A DNA stretch of 64,000 nucleotides from Pseudaeromonas sharmana (GCF_042649925.1 NZ_JBHSAF010000001.1:1-64000); one strand, 5' to 3'. Shown: positions 1 to 7,822, counted from the first letter of the stretch. Notes: generated by a model not told the origin, from the sequence alone. A program made the numbers and translations.

Positions 1-68
1 GGCTCAGTCGGTAGAGCGCACCCTTGGTAAGGGTGAGGTCCCCAGTTCGATTCTGGGTATCAGCACCA
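1..68 (+). tRNA. tRNA-Thr (GGT), 5' end cut by window
   Basis: The D arm, an anticodon loop reading CTTGGTAA (anticodon GGT, threonine), the variable loop, a TTCGATTC T loop and the acceptor 3' strand ending CACCA are all visible. The first bases of the acceptor stem lie outside the window. The CCA end is encoded. A 5S gene follows 7 bases later, the order found at the distal end of E. coli rrnD, so this is probably the tail of an rRNA operon. Confidence 0.95.
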
Positions 69-75
69 TGATTTT

Positions 76-191
76 GTTTGACGGCAATAGCGCAGTGGCA
101 CCACCTGTACCCATGCCGAACACAGAAGTGAAACGCTGTAGCGCCGATGGTAGTGTGGCATTCGCCATGCGAGAGTAGGACACTGTCAAAC
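76..191 (+). rRNA. rrf: 5S ribosomal RNA
   Basis: Conserved 5S blocks are present: CCATGCCGAACACAGAAGTG, the GCGCCGATGGTAGTGTGG core and CATGCGAGAGTAGG. The ends pair (GTTTGAC with GTCAAAC), which closes helix I and sets the boundaries at about 116 nt. It lies directly after tRNA-Thr and before a strong terminator, so it is the last gene of the operon. Confidence 0.95.
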
Positions 192-200
192 TCCCATTCC

Positions 201-229
201 AAAGCCCGCATCTGCGGGCTTTGTCTTTT
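201..229 (+). terminator. Rho-independent terminator of the rRNA operon
   Basis: A perfect AAAGCCCGCA / TGCGGGCTTT stem with a short loop is followed by a T-rich tail, 10 bases after the 5S gene. Confidence 0.9.
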
Positions 230-418
230 GGTTTCGAACGAAACATTTTCCTATTTTTTTAGCCAGCTCTCACTCTGAGAAAGAAAGCTGTTTGGCAGGC
301 AGAGAGTGTGAGATCGGGCAGATTTTCCTGTTCGTGCTTTTGGTTTAATAGCGCACTGAAGGGTTGTTATAAAACCCTCATAAATTCAAACCGATAAACA
401 ATGAACGAAGGAAAGTCT

Positions 419-886
419 ATGTTTAAGAAAACGCTGATGATGGTATTCGCTGCCAGCGCCTTGGTTATGTCTGGTTGTGCTTCTGATGGTAAGACCGCAG
501 CTGCTGGTGCTACTGCTGGTGCCGGTGGTGCTGATGTATTCGGCAAAGAAATCTACCTGCGCGGCGAGATGAACGATTGGGCTGCTCTGCCAGAGTACAA
601 AGTTGTCATGGTTGAGAAGGGTGTTTACAAGGCCAAGGCTAACTTGAAGGTGGACTGGGCTCCGTACAAGTTCAAGTTTGCAGATGGCGCTTGGACTCCA
701 GGCACCAACTTCGGTTACGCTGAAGTTCCTGGTGTGTTCGAAATCGGTAAGGATCCTGTTGTCCTGAACCCGAACTCCAAGTTCGAAGAAGTGAAAGTCA
801 CTCCGCCGACTGATGGCGACTATGACTTCTACATCGACATCCGTGGTGAGAAGCCTGTCACCTACGTTAAGCCAGCTGGTCAATAA
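419..886 (+). CDS. Small lipoprotein with a CBM48/pullulanase-type beta-sandwich domain
   Basis: The protein has 155 residues from ATG 419, which has an AAGGA Shine-Dalgarno; an upstream in-frame ATG at 401 is less well placed. The N-terminus is a lipoprotein signal ending in LVMSGC, so it should be lipidated and exported. After a low-complexity Ala/Gly linker the rest resembles the small beta-sandwich of glycogen/starch-binding modules: YLRGEMNDW, then YKFKFADGAW, then a terminal strand DYDFYIDI. No catalytic domain is present. A role in starch or glycogen binding at the envelope is inferred from fold resemblance only. It stands alone, with a terminator on either side. Confidence 0.7.
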   Translation: MFKKTLMMVFAASALVMSGCASDGKTAAAGATAGAGGADVFGKEIYLRGEMNDWAALPEYKVVMVEKGVYKAKANLKVDWAPYKFKFADGAWTPGTNFGYAEVPGVFEIGKDPVVLNPNSKFEEVKVTPPTDGDYDFYIDIRGEKPVTYVKPAGQ

Positions 887-913
887 TCGACCCTGAGCTT
901 TACCGAAAAATTT

Positions 914-938
914 AAGCCCGTCCTTGAGACGGGCTTTT
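914..938 (+). terminator. Rho-independent terminator after the lipoprotein gene
   Basis: An AAGCCCGTC / GACGGGCTTTT stem with a 4-base loop and a T tract lies about 28 bases after the stop codon. Confidence 0.9.
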
Positions 939-1231
939 GCTTTTTGCCGGGCTGCCGGAAACAAAAAAGCATTATAAATAAACCATTTGCATCAATCGGA
1001 TAAAAAACGGACTGCCAAATCGCTCCATCTTCCTTACAATGCCGCCCCTTGAATTGTTGCACAACTCGTCACGAAAACACATTATCTAGTGATTCAAATT
1101 AATGTGGCCACACTATGTGGTGTTGGAGGCGAATTATTGATTCTGGTTTCTGGCTCAAATTTTTGTTCTGCCCGGCCTGCTAGAGTCGCTCAGTTTGTAC
1201 GGACAGGAACTCATCACTTCGGGAGGATGCA
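939..1231 (+). other. nrdJ upstream region
   Basis: There is no coding sequence. It holds a weak promoter candidate (TTGCAC at 1057-1062, 17 bases, CATTAT at 1080-1085) overlapping the first of two NrdR-like boxes, and a long leader before the nrdJa start. I see no cobalamin riboswitch core. Confidence 0.5.
1077..1125 (+). promoter_or_regulatory. Tandem candidate NrdR boxes upstream of nrdJ
   Basis: Two partly palindromic 16-mers start with ACAC: ACACATTATCTAGTGA at 1077-1092 and ACACTATGTGGTGTTG at 1110-1125. Their starts are 33 bases apart, about three helical turns, as is typical of paired NrdR boxes before ribonucleotide reductase operons. The first box is close to the family consensus; the second is weaker, though it contains a perfect CCACA/TGTGG inverted repeat. 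The nrdR gene itself lies at 13362. Confidence 0.65.
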
Positions 1232-3385
1232 ATGGCAACGCAAAAAGTGGACGGTATGATACAGCTGGAACACGAGCTGGCCCCCGATATCCCGCTGCAA
1301 GAGACGTCACAGGAGATTTGGGATACGAAATACCGTTTGAAGAGCAAAGACGGTACGCCGGTCGATAGTGATATCGATGCTACCTATCAGCGCGTTGCCA
1401 AGGCGTTGGCGGCCCAGGAGCAAGATCCGCTTGCCTGGTATGAACCCTTCCTCTGGGCTCTGCGCAATGGAGCCATCCCTGCTGGCCGCATCACCTCTAA
1501 TGCCGGTGCCTTTGAACACAAACCTGCGACCTCGACCATCAACTGTACCGTATCCGGAACCATCCATGATTCGATGGATGACATTCTCAACAAGGTGCAT
1601 GAGGCAGGCCTGACGCTGAAGGCCGGGTGTGGCATTGGCTATGATTTTTCGACGCTGCGGCCGCGCGGTGCCTTTGTCTCTGGTGCGGGAGCCTATACAT
1701 CGGGTCCGCTGTCGTTCATGGATATCTACGACAAGATGTGTTTCACCGTCTCGTCGGCCGGTGGTCGGCGTGGCGCCCAGATGGGCACCATGGATATCCG
1801 TCATCCGGACGTGCTCGAGTTTATCCAGGCCAAGCGTGAAGATGGCCGTCTGCGCCAATTCAATTTGTCGTTGCTGATTACCCGTGACTTCATCGAAGCG
1901 GTAAAGGCGGATGCCGACTGGCAGTTGATCTTCCCGCTGAACCGCAAGGAAGTAGAGCAGGATGGCATCGATCTGCAACAGGACGGGATCGTCTGGGCGG
2001 ATTGGCCAAGCAAAGGGGAGGCGGTGGTCAATGAGACCGGCCTCGTCGCCTGCAAGGTATACAAGACGATGCCGGCGCGCCGCTTGTGGAACGTGATCAT
2101 GACATCGACGTATGACTACGCCGAGCCTGGTTTCATCCTGATCGACAAGGTCAACGAGATGAACAACAACTGGTTCTGCGAAGACATCCGCGCCACCAAT
2201 CCCTGTGGTGAGCAGCCGCTGCCGCCGTATGGCGCCTGTCTGCTGGGCTCCATTAATCTGACCAAGTTCATCCGCGAGCCCTTTACCGGGCAGGCGCACT
2301 TTGACTGGAGCGCGTTCCGTCGGGTTGTCAGTCTGTTTACCCGTATGTTGGATAACGTGGTCGAAATTAACCAGTTGCCGCTGGAAAAGCAGCGTCAGGA
2401 GATCCTGAGCAAGCGCCGTCACGGTATGGGTTTTCTCGGTCTCGGCTCGACGCTGACCATGCTCGGCATCAAATACGGTTCACCAGCTTCCGTGGCCTTT
2501 ACCGAGCAGGTCTCCCAAGAGTTGGCAATGACGGGATGGCGCGAGTCGCTGGCTCTGGCCAAGGAGAAAGGTCCGGCACCGATCATGCTGCAAGAGTTTG
2601 AGCTGACTGCCGATCTGCTGCGCAAGCGTCCCGAGCTGCTGGCCGATGGCTATAAATTGGGTGACAAGGTGCCAGGACGGATCCTGCACGCACGCTACAG
2701 TCGCTACATGCAGCAGGTCGCGGATGTCGAGCCGGAACTGGTTGCGGCGCTGGCTGAACACGGTGGACGTTTCACCCATCACAGCTCGATTGCGCCGACC
2801 GGGACCATATCGCTGTCACTAGCTAACAACGCCAGCAATGGCATCGAGCCGAGCTTTGCTCACCACTATGTGCGCAATGTCATCAAGGCGGGCAAGAAGA
2901 CCAAGGAGAGTGTCGATGTCTACAGTTTCGAGCTGCTGGCCTATCGCGCGTTGATCAATCCCAAGGCGATGCCGTACAGCAACGAGGCGGAGGCCAAGCT
3001 GCCTGAGTACTTCATCACTGCTGATGACGTAACCCCGACCCAGCATGTCGACATCCAGGCTGCAGCCCAGCGCTGGATCGACTCGTCGATCTCCAAGACA
3101 GCGAATGTGCCGACTGACTTCCCGTATGAGGAGTTCAAGCACATCTACATGTACGCTTATGAGCAAGGGCTCAAGGGGTGCACCACTTTCCGTTTCAATC
3201 CGGAGGCGTTTCAAGGCGTGCTGGTCAAGGAAAAAGATCTGGAGAACACCCTGTACGAGTTCACGCTCGAGGATGGTTCCGTGGTGCAGCTTAAAGGCAA
3301 CGAAGAGGTGGAATATGATGGTGAGACCCATACCGCGGCCAACCTCTATGATGCGCTGAAAGAAGGTTATTACGGCAAGTTCTGA
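1232..3385 (+). CDS. nrdJa: Adenosylcobalamin-dependent ribonucleotide reductase, large part (NrdJa)
   Basis: This 717-residue catalytic part of a class II ribonucleotide reductase makes deoxyribonucleotides using adenosylcobalamin, with or without oxygen. Visible signatures are the N-terminal TINCTVSGTI cysteine (C105), a KAGCGIGYDFS segment, GGRRGAQMG, and the active-site NPCGE motif (N323, C325, E327). The start has a GGGAGG Shine-Dalgarno 7 bases upstream. The carboxy-terminal part usually present in one-piece NrdJ is encoded separately just downstream, as in Pseudomonas aeruginosa nrdJa/nrdJb. Regulation by NrdR is suggested by the upstream boxes. Confidence 0.93.
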   Translation: MATQKVDGMIQLEHELAPDIPLQETSQEIWDTKYRLKSKDGTPVDSDIDATYQRVAKALAAQEQDPLAWYEPFLWALRNGAIPAGRITSNAGAFEHKPATSTINCTVSGTIHDSMDDILNKVHEAGLTLKAGCGIGYDFSTLRPRGAFVSGAGAYTSGPLSFMDIYDKMCFTVSSAGGRRGAQMGTMDIRHPDVLEFIQAKREDGRLRQFNLSLLITRDFIEAVKADADWQLIFPLNRKEVEQDGIDLQQDGIVWADWPSKGEAVVNETGLVACKVYKTMPARRLWNVIMTSTYDYAEPGFILIDKVNEMNNNWFCEDIRATNPCGEQPLPPYGACLLGSINLTKFIREPFTGQAHFDWSAFRRVVSLFTRMLDNVVEINQLPLEKQRQEILSKRRHGMGFLGLGSTLTMLGIKYGSPASVAFTEQVSQELAMTGWRESLALAKEKGPAPIMLQEFELTADLLRKRPELLADGYKLGDKVPGRILHARYSRYMQQVADVEPELVAALAEHGGRFTHHSSIAPTGTISLSLANNASNGIEPSFAHHYVRNVIKAGKKTKESVDVYSFELLAYRALINPKAMPYSNEAEAKLPEYFITADDVTPTQHVDIQAAAQRWIDSSISKTANVPTDFPYEEFKHIYMYAYEQGLKGCTTFRFNPEAFQGVLVKEKDLENTLYEFTLEDGSVVQLKGNEEVEYDGETHTAANLYDALKEGYYGKF

Positions 3386-3425
3386 TTTTGTGGCCGCAAG
3401 GCCCCCACTGATAAGTGATGCCAAC

Positions 3426-4097
3426 ATGGTCAAAAAAATTCAAAGCAAGATTGTCGGCTACAAGGTCAAAAGTAAGGAAGATCAGGCGCAGCAGGAAGCG
3501 GCGCGCGTGATCCACATGCACGAAACGGTGCAACGTCCGGAGAAACTGATGGGCACCACCTACAAGTTGAAGACGCCGGAACATATCTCCGAGCATTCGC
3601 TGTTCATCACCATCAATGACATGGTGTTGAACGAAGGTACCGAGCATGAAACGCGCCGTCCGTTCGAGATCTTCATCAATTCCAAGAGCATGGAACACTA
3701 CCAGTGGATCGTGGCGCTGACGCGGATCATCTCGGCGGTGTTTCGCAAGGGGGGGGATATCACCTTTCTGGTCGAGGAGTTGCGTTCGGTGTTCGATCCG
3801 CGGGGGGGCTACTGGAATAAGGGCAAGTATGTGCCTTCGCTGATTGCCGAGATTGGCAACGTCATCGAGCAGCATCTGGTGGACATCGGCATGCTCAGGA
3901 GTGCCAGTCTGGATGAGCATCAGAAAGCATTCCTCGAACAAAAGCAGGCCGAACTCAATGACGAAGTGCCGAGCGAGGAGGCTGTCAGCAGCTTTCCGCC
4001 CAATGCGACCCTGTGTTACAAGTGTCACACCAAGGCGGTGATCCAGAAGGATGGCTGCATGACATGCTTGAACTGCGGTGACTCTAAATGCGGTTAA
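3426..4097 (+). CDS. nrdJb: Ribonucleotide reductase class II small C-terminal part (NrdJb)
   Basis: This 223-residue partner of NrdJa carries the region corresponding to the C-terminus of full-length class II reductases (TSCPD-type domain). Its tail is cysteine-rich: CYKC, CMTCLNC and CGDSKCG spacings, suited to zinc binding and to re-reducing the active-site disulfide. I chose ATG 3426, although only a weak AAGTGA lies before it; an in-frame GTG at 3390 has no Shine-Dalgarno. It is co-transcribed with nrdJa across a 40-base gap, and a terminator follows. Splitting one enzyme into two genes is known in pseudomonads. Confidence 0.88.
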   Translation: MVKKIQSKIVGYKVKSKEDQAQQEAARVIHMHETVQRPEKLMGTTYKLKTPEHISEHSLFITINDMVLNEGTEHETRRPFEIFINSKSMEHYQWIVALTRIISAVFRKGGDITFLVEELRSVFDPRGGYWNKGKYVPSLIAEIGNVIEQHLVDIGMLRSASLDEHQKAFLEQKQAELNDEVPSEEAVSSFPPNATLCYKCHTKAVIQKDGCMTCLNCGDSKCG

Positions 4098-4116
4098 GAC
4101 GGGACTGATGGTCTCG

Positions 4117-4150
4117 AAAAGCCAGTCGGTTTCAGCCGGCTGGCTTTTTC
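4117..4150 (+). terminator. Rho-independent terminator after nrdJb
   Basis: AAAAGCCAG and CTGGCTTTTT arms, extended by G-U pairs through CGGT/GCCG around a TTCA loop, end in a T run. Confidence 0.85.
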
Positions 4151-4182
4151 ATTTCTGGCCAGCTTGTTAAGTGGGAGCCAAC

Positions 4183-4242
4183 ATGGATATTGCCGAGCTG
4201 AAGCTTGGCTTCGACAGCCATCCCGTTAGCATAGGAGGATGA
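4183..4242 (+). other. 19-codon ORF in frame with the following regulator gene
   Basis: ATG 4183, preceded by GGGAG, opens a 19-codon reading frame that ends in TGA at 4240-4242. It is in the same frame as the regulator gene that becomes open immediately afterwards. It may be a translated leader, or the original N-terminus of the regulator cut off by a nonsense mutation. The evidence is only the Shine-Dalgarno and frame continuity. Confidence 0.3.
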
Positions 4243-4269
4243 CTTTGCCGTATCCGCGGGCCAACGACC

Positions 4270-5832
4270 TTGCTGACTGCCAACTTAACTGTTACCGATC
4301 CTGCCGAACCCTACCGACAAACAGAGTTTGTCGAGCACTTGGTGGCGCAACTGTTGCTGTCGGCCGCCAGCCATCTACCGAACAAAAAGATCGCCTATCG
4401 GCACGTGCAGTACGATGCGCTGGATATGGTGCGTATGCTCGATTACGTCCTGGTTGCACACAACAGCATGATGGATGGCATCAATGTATGGGCCCGATTG
4501 CTCCCCTTGTTGGATGTGCCGGTCGAGGTCAAGGCGCGCCGTACTGACACATCGCTGACCTTGTTATTTCAGGGGTGCGATACGGTTCCTCCCTGGCTGT
4601 TCTATTTGGTGCAGGCGTTGCATGTACGCTTGCTGACGTTGTCATTACCTCCGGTCTGGAGTTGGGATCCGGGCAGTGGCAAGCTGGATGTTCCCCTGCC
4701 TGGCAAGCTTAAAATTGCCATCCCAATCGTTCGCGATGATCAGGGTGTCAGCCTTACCCTGCCTCGCCCCCTGTTATTGCAGCGTTATGTGCTCCCGCTG
4801 CCCTCGATCGGTGAGCTGCTCGTCCAATTTTTGGACTGGTTAACGCCAGAGTCGTTTGGCAAATTTGGTACTGTCGATGCCATCAAGCAGCAAATGGTGT
4901 CGCTGCTGCCGCGCATCCCGACCATAGAAGCGTTGGCCGATCACCTGTGTATCAGTGCCAGAACATTGCAGCGCCGGCTACGCCAACAGGGCTACACCTA
5001 TTCGCAGTTGAGCGATGAGGTCCGCTATGCCGAGGCGATGCGGTTACTGGCCACGACTGTGGCGCGGGTCTCGGATATCGCGCATCAGTTGGGCTTCAGT
5101 GAAGCCAGCAGCTTCCAGCGCTCATTCCGTCGTTGGCACAGCGTGTCACCCAGTCAATATCGGGCGCAATTGCGGGTTGATCCGCAACATCTCGGCGATG
5201 AATTACCTTTGCAGTTGTTCTATGCCGAAAACCGGATGCGGGAGCAGCGACTGATTGTCCGACGCACGGCTCGGGTCTGGTTGCTGGTCAGTAATCTTGG
5301 ATTTGAAAAAGAAGTCAGAGTTCGTTGTCTGGATATGGATGGCCTGTATCGTGAATATGATGCCAGCTTCGAATGTTTCATTTCTCCCAAGCTGGAATTA
5401 TGGGCGACAGCTAATTTACCGGTGGCAGAGCCATTACATTTTATGACGTCTTTGCGTGTGGCTGGCCGTTATTATGTCGATGATAACCATGGCGCGGGAT
5501 ATCGTCTCGATAGTGAAGAGCAGATATTATTGGGCCAGCGCGAACTAGTCCATCCGCAAAGCCACTTGCAGTCTGTTGGCGAACAACGCTGGCTCTTGTG
5601 TGGCAGCTTATATCGACCAATAACCCACACAACAACACTCTTTATTCTGTTAAAAGAGGACATGCATAAAAAGCATCCTGTACATGCGGTATTCAGCGCG
5701 AGTAAACAGGTTGCAATTTTTCATTTCTCGATTCAAATAGTCGATCCGGATGTTAGTTACTTTATTGTCGAGCAAAATAAAAATGGAGATGAAAATATAA
5801 TTGATGGTCCCTTTTCTGCGACATATATATAG
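4270..5832 (+). CDS. AraC-family regulator with C-terminal CBM21-like glucan-binding domain
   Basis: The protein has 520 residues from TTG 4270. Residues 20-200 resemble an AraC ligand or dimerisation region. Residues 215-300 are the double helix-turn-helix (LCISARTLQRRLRQQG, then HQLGFSEASSFQRSFRRW). Residues 313-412 look like CBM21: VSNLGFEKEVRVR, a central aspartate-rich stretch, ANLPVAEPLHF, then YYVDDNHGAGYRL. A second, AT-rich tail domain follows (440-520). It aligns throughout with the regulator at 36230-37726. The start is uncertain: a strong AGGAGG at 4233-4238 serves ATG 4239 or TTG 4245 in another frame, so a frameshift near 4245-4300 is possible. Binding of glycogen or maltodextrin is inferred. 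Confidence 0.75.
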   Translation: MLTANLTVTDPAEPYRQTEFVEHLVAQLLLSAASHLPNKKIAYRHVQYDALDMVRMLDYVLVAHNSMMDGINVWARLLPLLDVPVEVKARRTDTSLTLLFQGCDTVPPWLFYLVQALHVRLLTLSLPPVWSWDPGSGKLDVPLPGKLKIAIPIVRDDQGVSLTLPRPLLLQRYVLPLPSIGELLVQFLDWLTPESFGKFGTVDAIKQQMVSLLPRIPTIEALADHLCISARTLQRRLRQQGYTYSQLSDEVRYAEAMRLLATTVARVSDIAHQLGFSEASSFQRSFRRWHSVSPSQYRAQLRVDPQHLGDELPLQLFYAENRMREQRLIVRRTARVWLLVSNLGFEKEVRVRCLDMDGLYREYDASFECFISPKLELWATANLPVAEPLHFMTSLRVAGRYYVDDNHGAGYRLDSEEQILLGQRELVHPQSHLQSVGEQRWLLCGSLYRPITHTTTLFILLKEDMHKKHPVHAVFSASKQVAIFHFSIQIVDPDVSYFIVEQNKNGDENIIDGPFSATYI

Positions 5833-6292
5833 CGTGATAGATGACTGGAATAATGCTTTCCGGCACCACTCAGGAAAATTTTGATAAATCTCTCCTGTAT
5901 ATACAGTCGCATACTCAATGGAATATGCAAAGTCACAACATGTTATCCCTCTCACACTCACTGTTTTATGTCGCTTGGCGTCATTTATTTTGTCGTGCAA
6001 TGTCATCCTGTTGTGTGCGTCACCCTGACTAAACTCACTCCTGTTGCGTCACCTTGTGCTGTTTTTTTGCACAGCTGACTGCAGTAACCAAGCACCGTTG
6101 ATGCCATATTCCTTGTCATGTTGACCTTCCCCCTGCTTGCAGGGGGTATTTTTTCCTGACAACGAGCCCTTTACAACCGTGTCTCTCCGGTGCGGCTAGC
6201 TGCAGATCAGGGCCCGAGGTTGACGGCACCGGCTGCTACATTTGACGTCTGATCGGTTGCACCCCCCTGGCATGGAGGCTGAGTCAACGGCG
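5833..6292 (+). other. Intergenic region between regulator and MATE exporter
   Basis: The first 250 bases are AT-rich, like the regulator's 3' end, and unlike the GC-rich flanks. I find no supported gene. A strong hairpin terminator sits at 6129-6154. The remaining part before the MATE gene shows no clear promoter hexamers. Confidence 0.6.
6129..6154 (+). terminator. Rho-independent terminator
   Basis: A CCCCCTGC / GCAGGGGG stem-loop is followed by TATTTTTT. It lies almost 300 bases after the regulator stop, so the transcript has a long untranslated end or another origin. Confidence 0.8.
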
Positions 6293-7678
6293 ATGAAGAG
6301 GAGCTCGGACAGCCGATTTTGGCGCTCGGTCTGGCACGTGGCGTTGCCCGTTACCCTGCAAACCGTCGTCATGTCGTTATTGTCGATGACCGATCAGGTG
6401 ATGGTGGGACAACTTGGCATCACCGCAGTGGCGGCGACGGGGGTGGCGGCCAAGCTGAACGCCATTGTGATCGTCGTGTTATCCGGCCTATCCAGCGGCA
6501 TTGCCATCTATGCGGCCCAGTTTTGGGGGCAGGGACGGCCTGAGCGGTTACCGCCTTTGTTGGGCTATGGTTTCATGGTGGGGATACCACTGGCTGGCGT
6601 AATGGTGTTGCTGATCTCGTTCTGGCCTCAGCACGCGATAGCATTGTTCTCTGCCGATTCCCACGTCCAGCAGCAAGGCGCCACCTATGTACTGATCGTG
6701 GCCTTCAGCTTTGTGCCACAGATGGTGACCCTGCTCTATTCCGCTCTGCTGCGTGCCACTGGCGATGCACGGTTGCCGCTGTTTGCCAGTCTAGTGGCCG
6801 TGTTGCTGAATCTCCTGTTCAACTATCTGCTGATCTTCGGTCATGCCGGTTGTCCCAAACTGGGATTGTCGGGGGCAGCGTGGGCTACCTTGCTGGCGCG
6901 CAGTGTAGAACTGGCGGTGATCCTGCTGGCACTGTACTGGCGCGGCCATGTATTGGCCATCTTTCATTGGCGGGCATTGTGTGGCCTCACCAGCCACGTG
7001 CGGCGTGGTCTGCTGTTCACGACGATGCCGCTGATTCTGACGGAGGGCGTTTGGGTCTTGGGCGAGAGCGCGTATGCGATGGTGTATGGCCATATGAGCA
7101 CCCTGGCCCTTGCGGCGATGACCATGACCTACCCGCTGCAGGGGCTGAGCATCGGCCTGCTGTGCGGCCTGTCGGCAGCGGCGTCGGTGCTGGTCGGCCA
7201 GCGCCTCGGTGCCGATGACTTCCGTGGCGCCATCAGCTGTGCCCACCGGCTGTTACGGCTCGGAATGGCGGCGTCACTGCTGGTGGGCTTGTTGTTGCTG
7301 GCTGGGGCGGGCAGCTATGTCGGCCTGTATGACGCCAGTGCCGAGGTGCTGTTACAAGCGCAGTGGTGTGTCTGGGTGTTTGCGTTGCTGCTGTGGGTTA
7401 AGGTCGGCAACATGATCATCGCTGGCGGCATCCTCAACAGCGGGGGCGATAGCCGCTTCGTGCTGGTGATGGAGTCGCTCGCCACCTGGCTCATCGGCGT
7501 GCCGTCGGCGTATATCATGGCGTTCTGGCTGCAATTGCCGATCCACTGGGTCTATCTGGTGCTCTCGCTCGAGGAGCTGGTGCGCCTGGCGGTTGGCTAC
7601 TGGCGGTTGCGCTCACGACGCTGGATGCGCAACCTGGTGGCGACACCGGTCGACGACGCGGTAGCGCAGCCCTCCTAG
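6293..7678 (+). CDS. MATE-family multidrug/cation antiporter
   Basis: This inner-membrane protein has about 461 residues and roughly twelve hydrophobic segments in two MatE repeats. The N-terminal repeat carries the typical ALPVTLQT...SMTDQVMVGQLG signature, and there is an LLRATGDAR loop after the fifth helix. It should export drugs or metabolites using a sodium or proton gradient. The start is uncertain: ATG 6293 has GGAGG 14 bases upstream, while ATG 6272 and TTG 6242 lack one. It is monocistronic and its substrate cannot be inferred. Confidence 0.85.
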   Translation: MKRSSDSRFWRSVWHVALPVTLQTVVMSLLSMTDQVMVGQLGITAVAATGVAAKLNAIVIVVLSGLSSGIAIYAAQFWGQGRPERLPPLLGYGFMVGIPLAGVMVLLISFWPQHAIALFSADSHVQQQGATYVLIVAFSFVPQMVTLLYSALLRATGDARLPLFASLVAVLLNLLFNYLLIFGHAGCPKLGLSGAAWATLLARSVELAVILLALYWRGHVLAIFHWRALCGLTSHVRRGLLFTTMPLILTEGVWVLGESAYAMVYGHMSTLALAAMTMTYPLQGLSIGLLCGLSAAASVLVGQRLGADDFRGAISCAHRLLRLGMAASLLVGLLLLAGAGSYVGLYDASAEVLLQAQWCVWVFALLLWVKVGNMIIAGGILNSGGDSRFVLVMESLATWLIGVPSAYIMAFWLQLPIHWVYLVLSLEELVRLAVGYWRLRSRRWMRNLVATPVDDAVAQPS

Positions 7679-7680
7679 CT

Positions 7681-7709
7681 GCGATTATTAAGTCAGATTT
7701 AATAATCGC
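7681..7709. repeat. Perfect AT-rich inverted repeat between MATE gene and xerD
   Basis: Two 11-base arms, GCGATTATTAA and TTAATAATCGC, are perfectly complementary around a 7-base centre, 3 bases after the MATE stop codon. There is no T tract on either side, so it is not a standard terminator. It could be an operator or an mRNA 3' stabiliser. Confidence 0.6.
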
Positions 7710-7822
7710 GGCGTGCAGTCAGCCGTTTTGACGAGGAATCTGTGCACTCTGCTGCCCGCAACCCTTCTGCTCCCCACGGCCGGGCGGCATAATGGCTCCC
7801 TGTTTCCACATGGTGAGTGCCT

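Noticed and set aside
939..1231. Cobalamin riboswitch before the B12-dependent reductase
   Set aside because: I found no B12-box core; paired NrdR boxes explain the region better.
1307..2422. A 371-codon minus-strand frame opposite nrdJa
   Set aside because: Shadow frame with low-complexity composition; the plus strand encodes a clear reductase.
4239..4547. 102-codon frame starting at ATG 4239 right after AGGAGG
   Set aside because: Beyond its first 15 or so codons it is out of frame with the conserved regulator and shows no domain; kept only as evidence for a possible frameshift.
5893..5905. CTGTATATACAG resembling an SOS (LexA) box
   Set aside because: The CTGT and ACAG halves are only 4 bases apart, not the 8 that LexA needs, and no SOS-type gene starts nearby.
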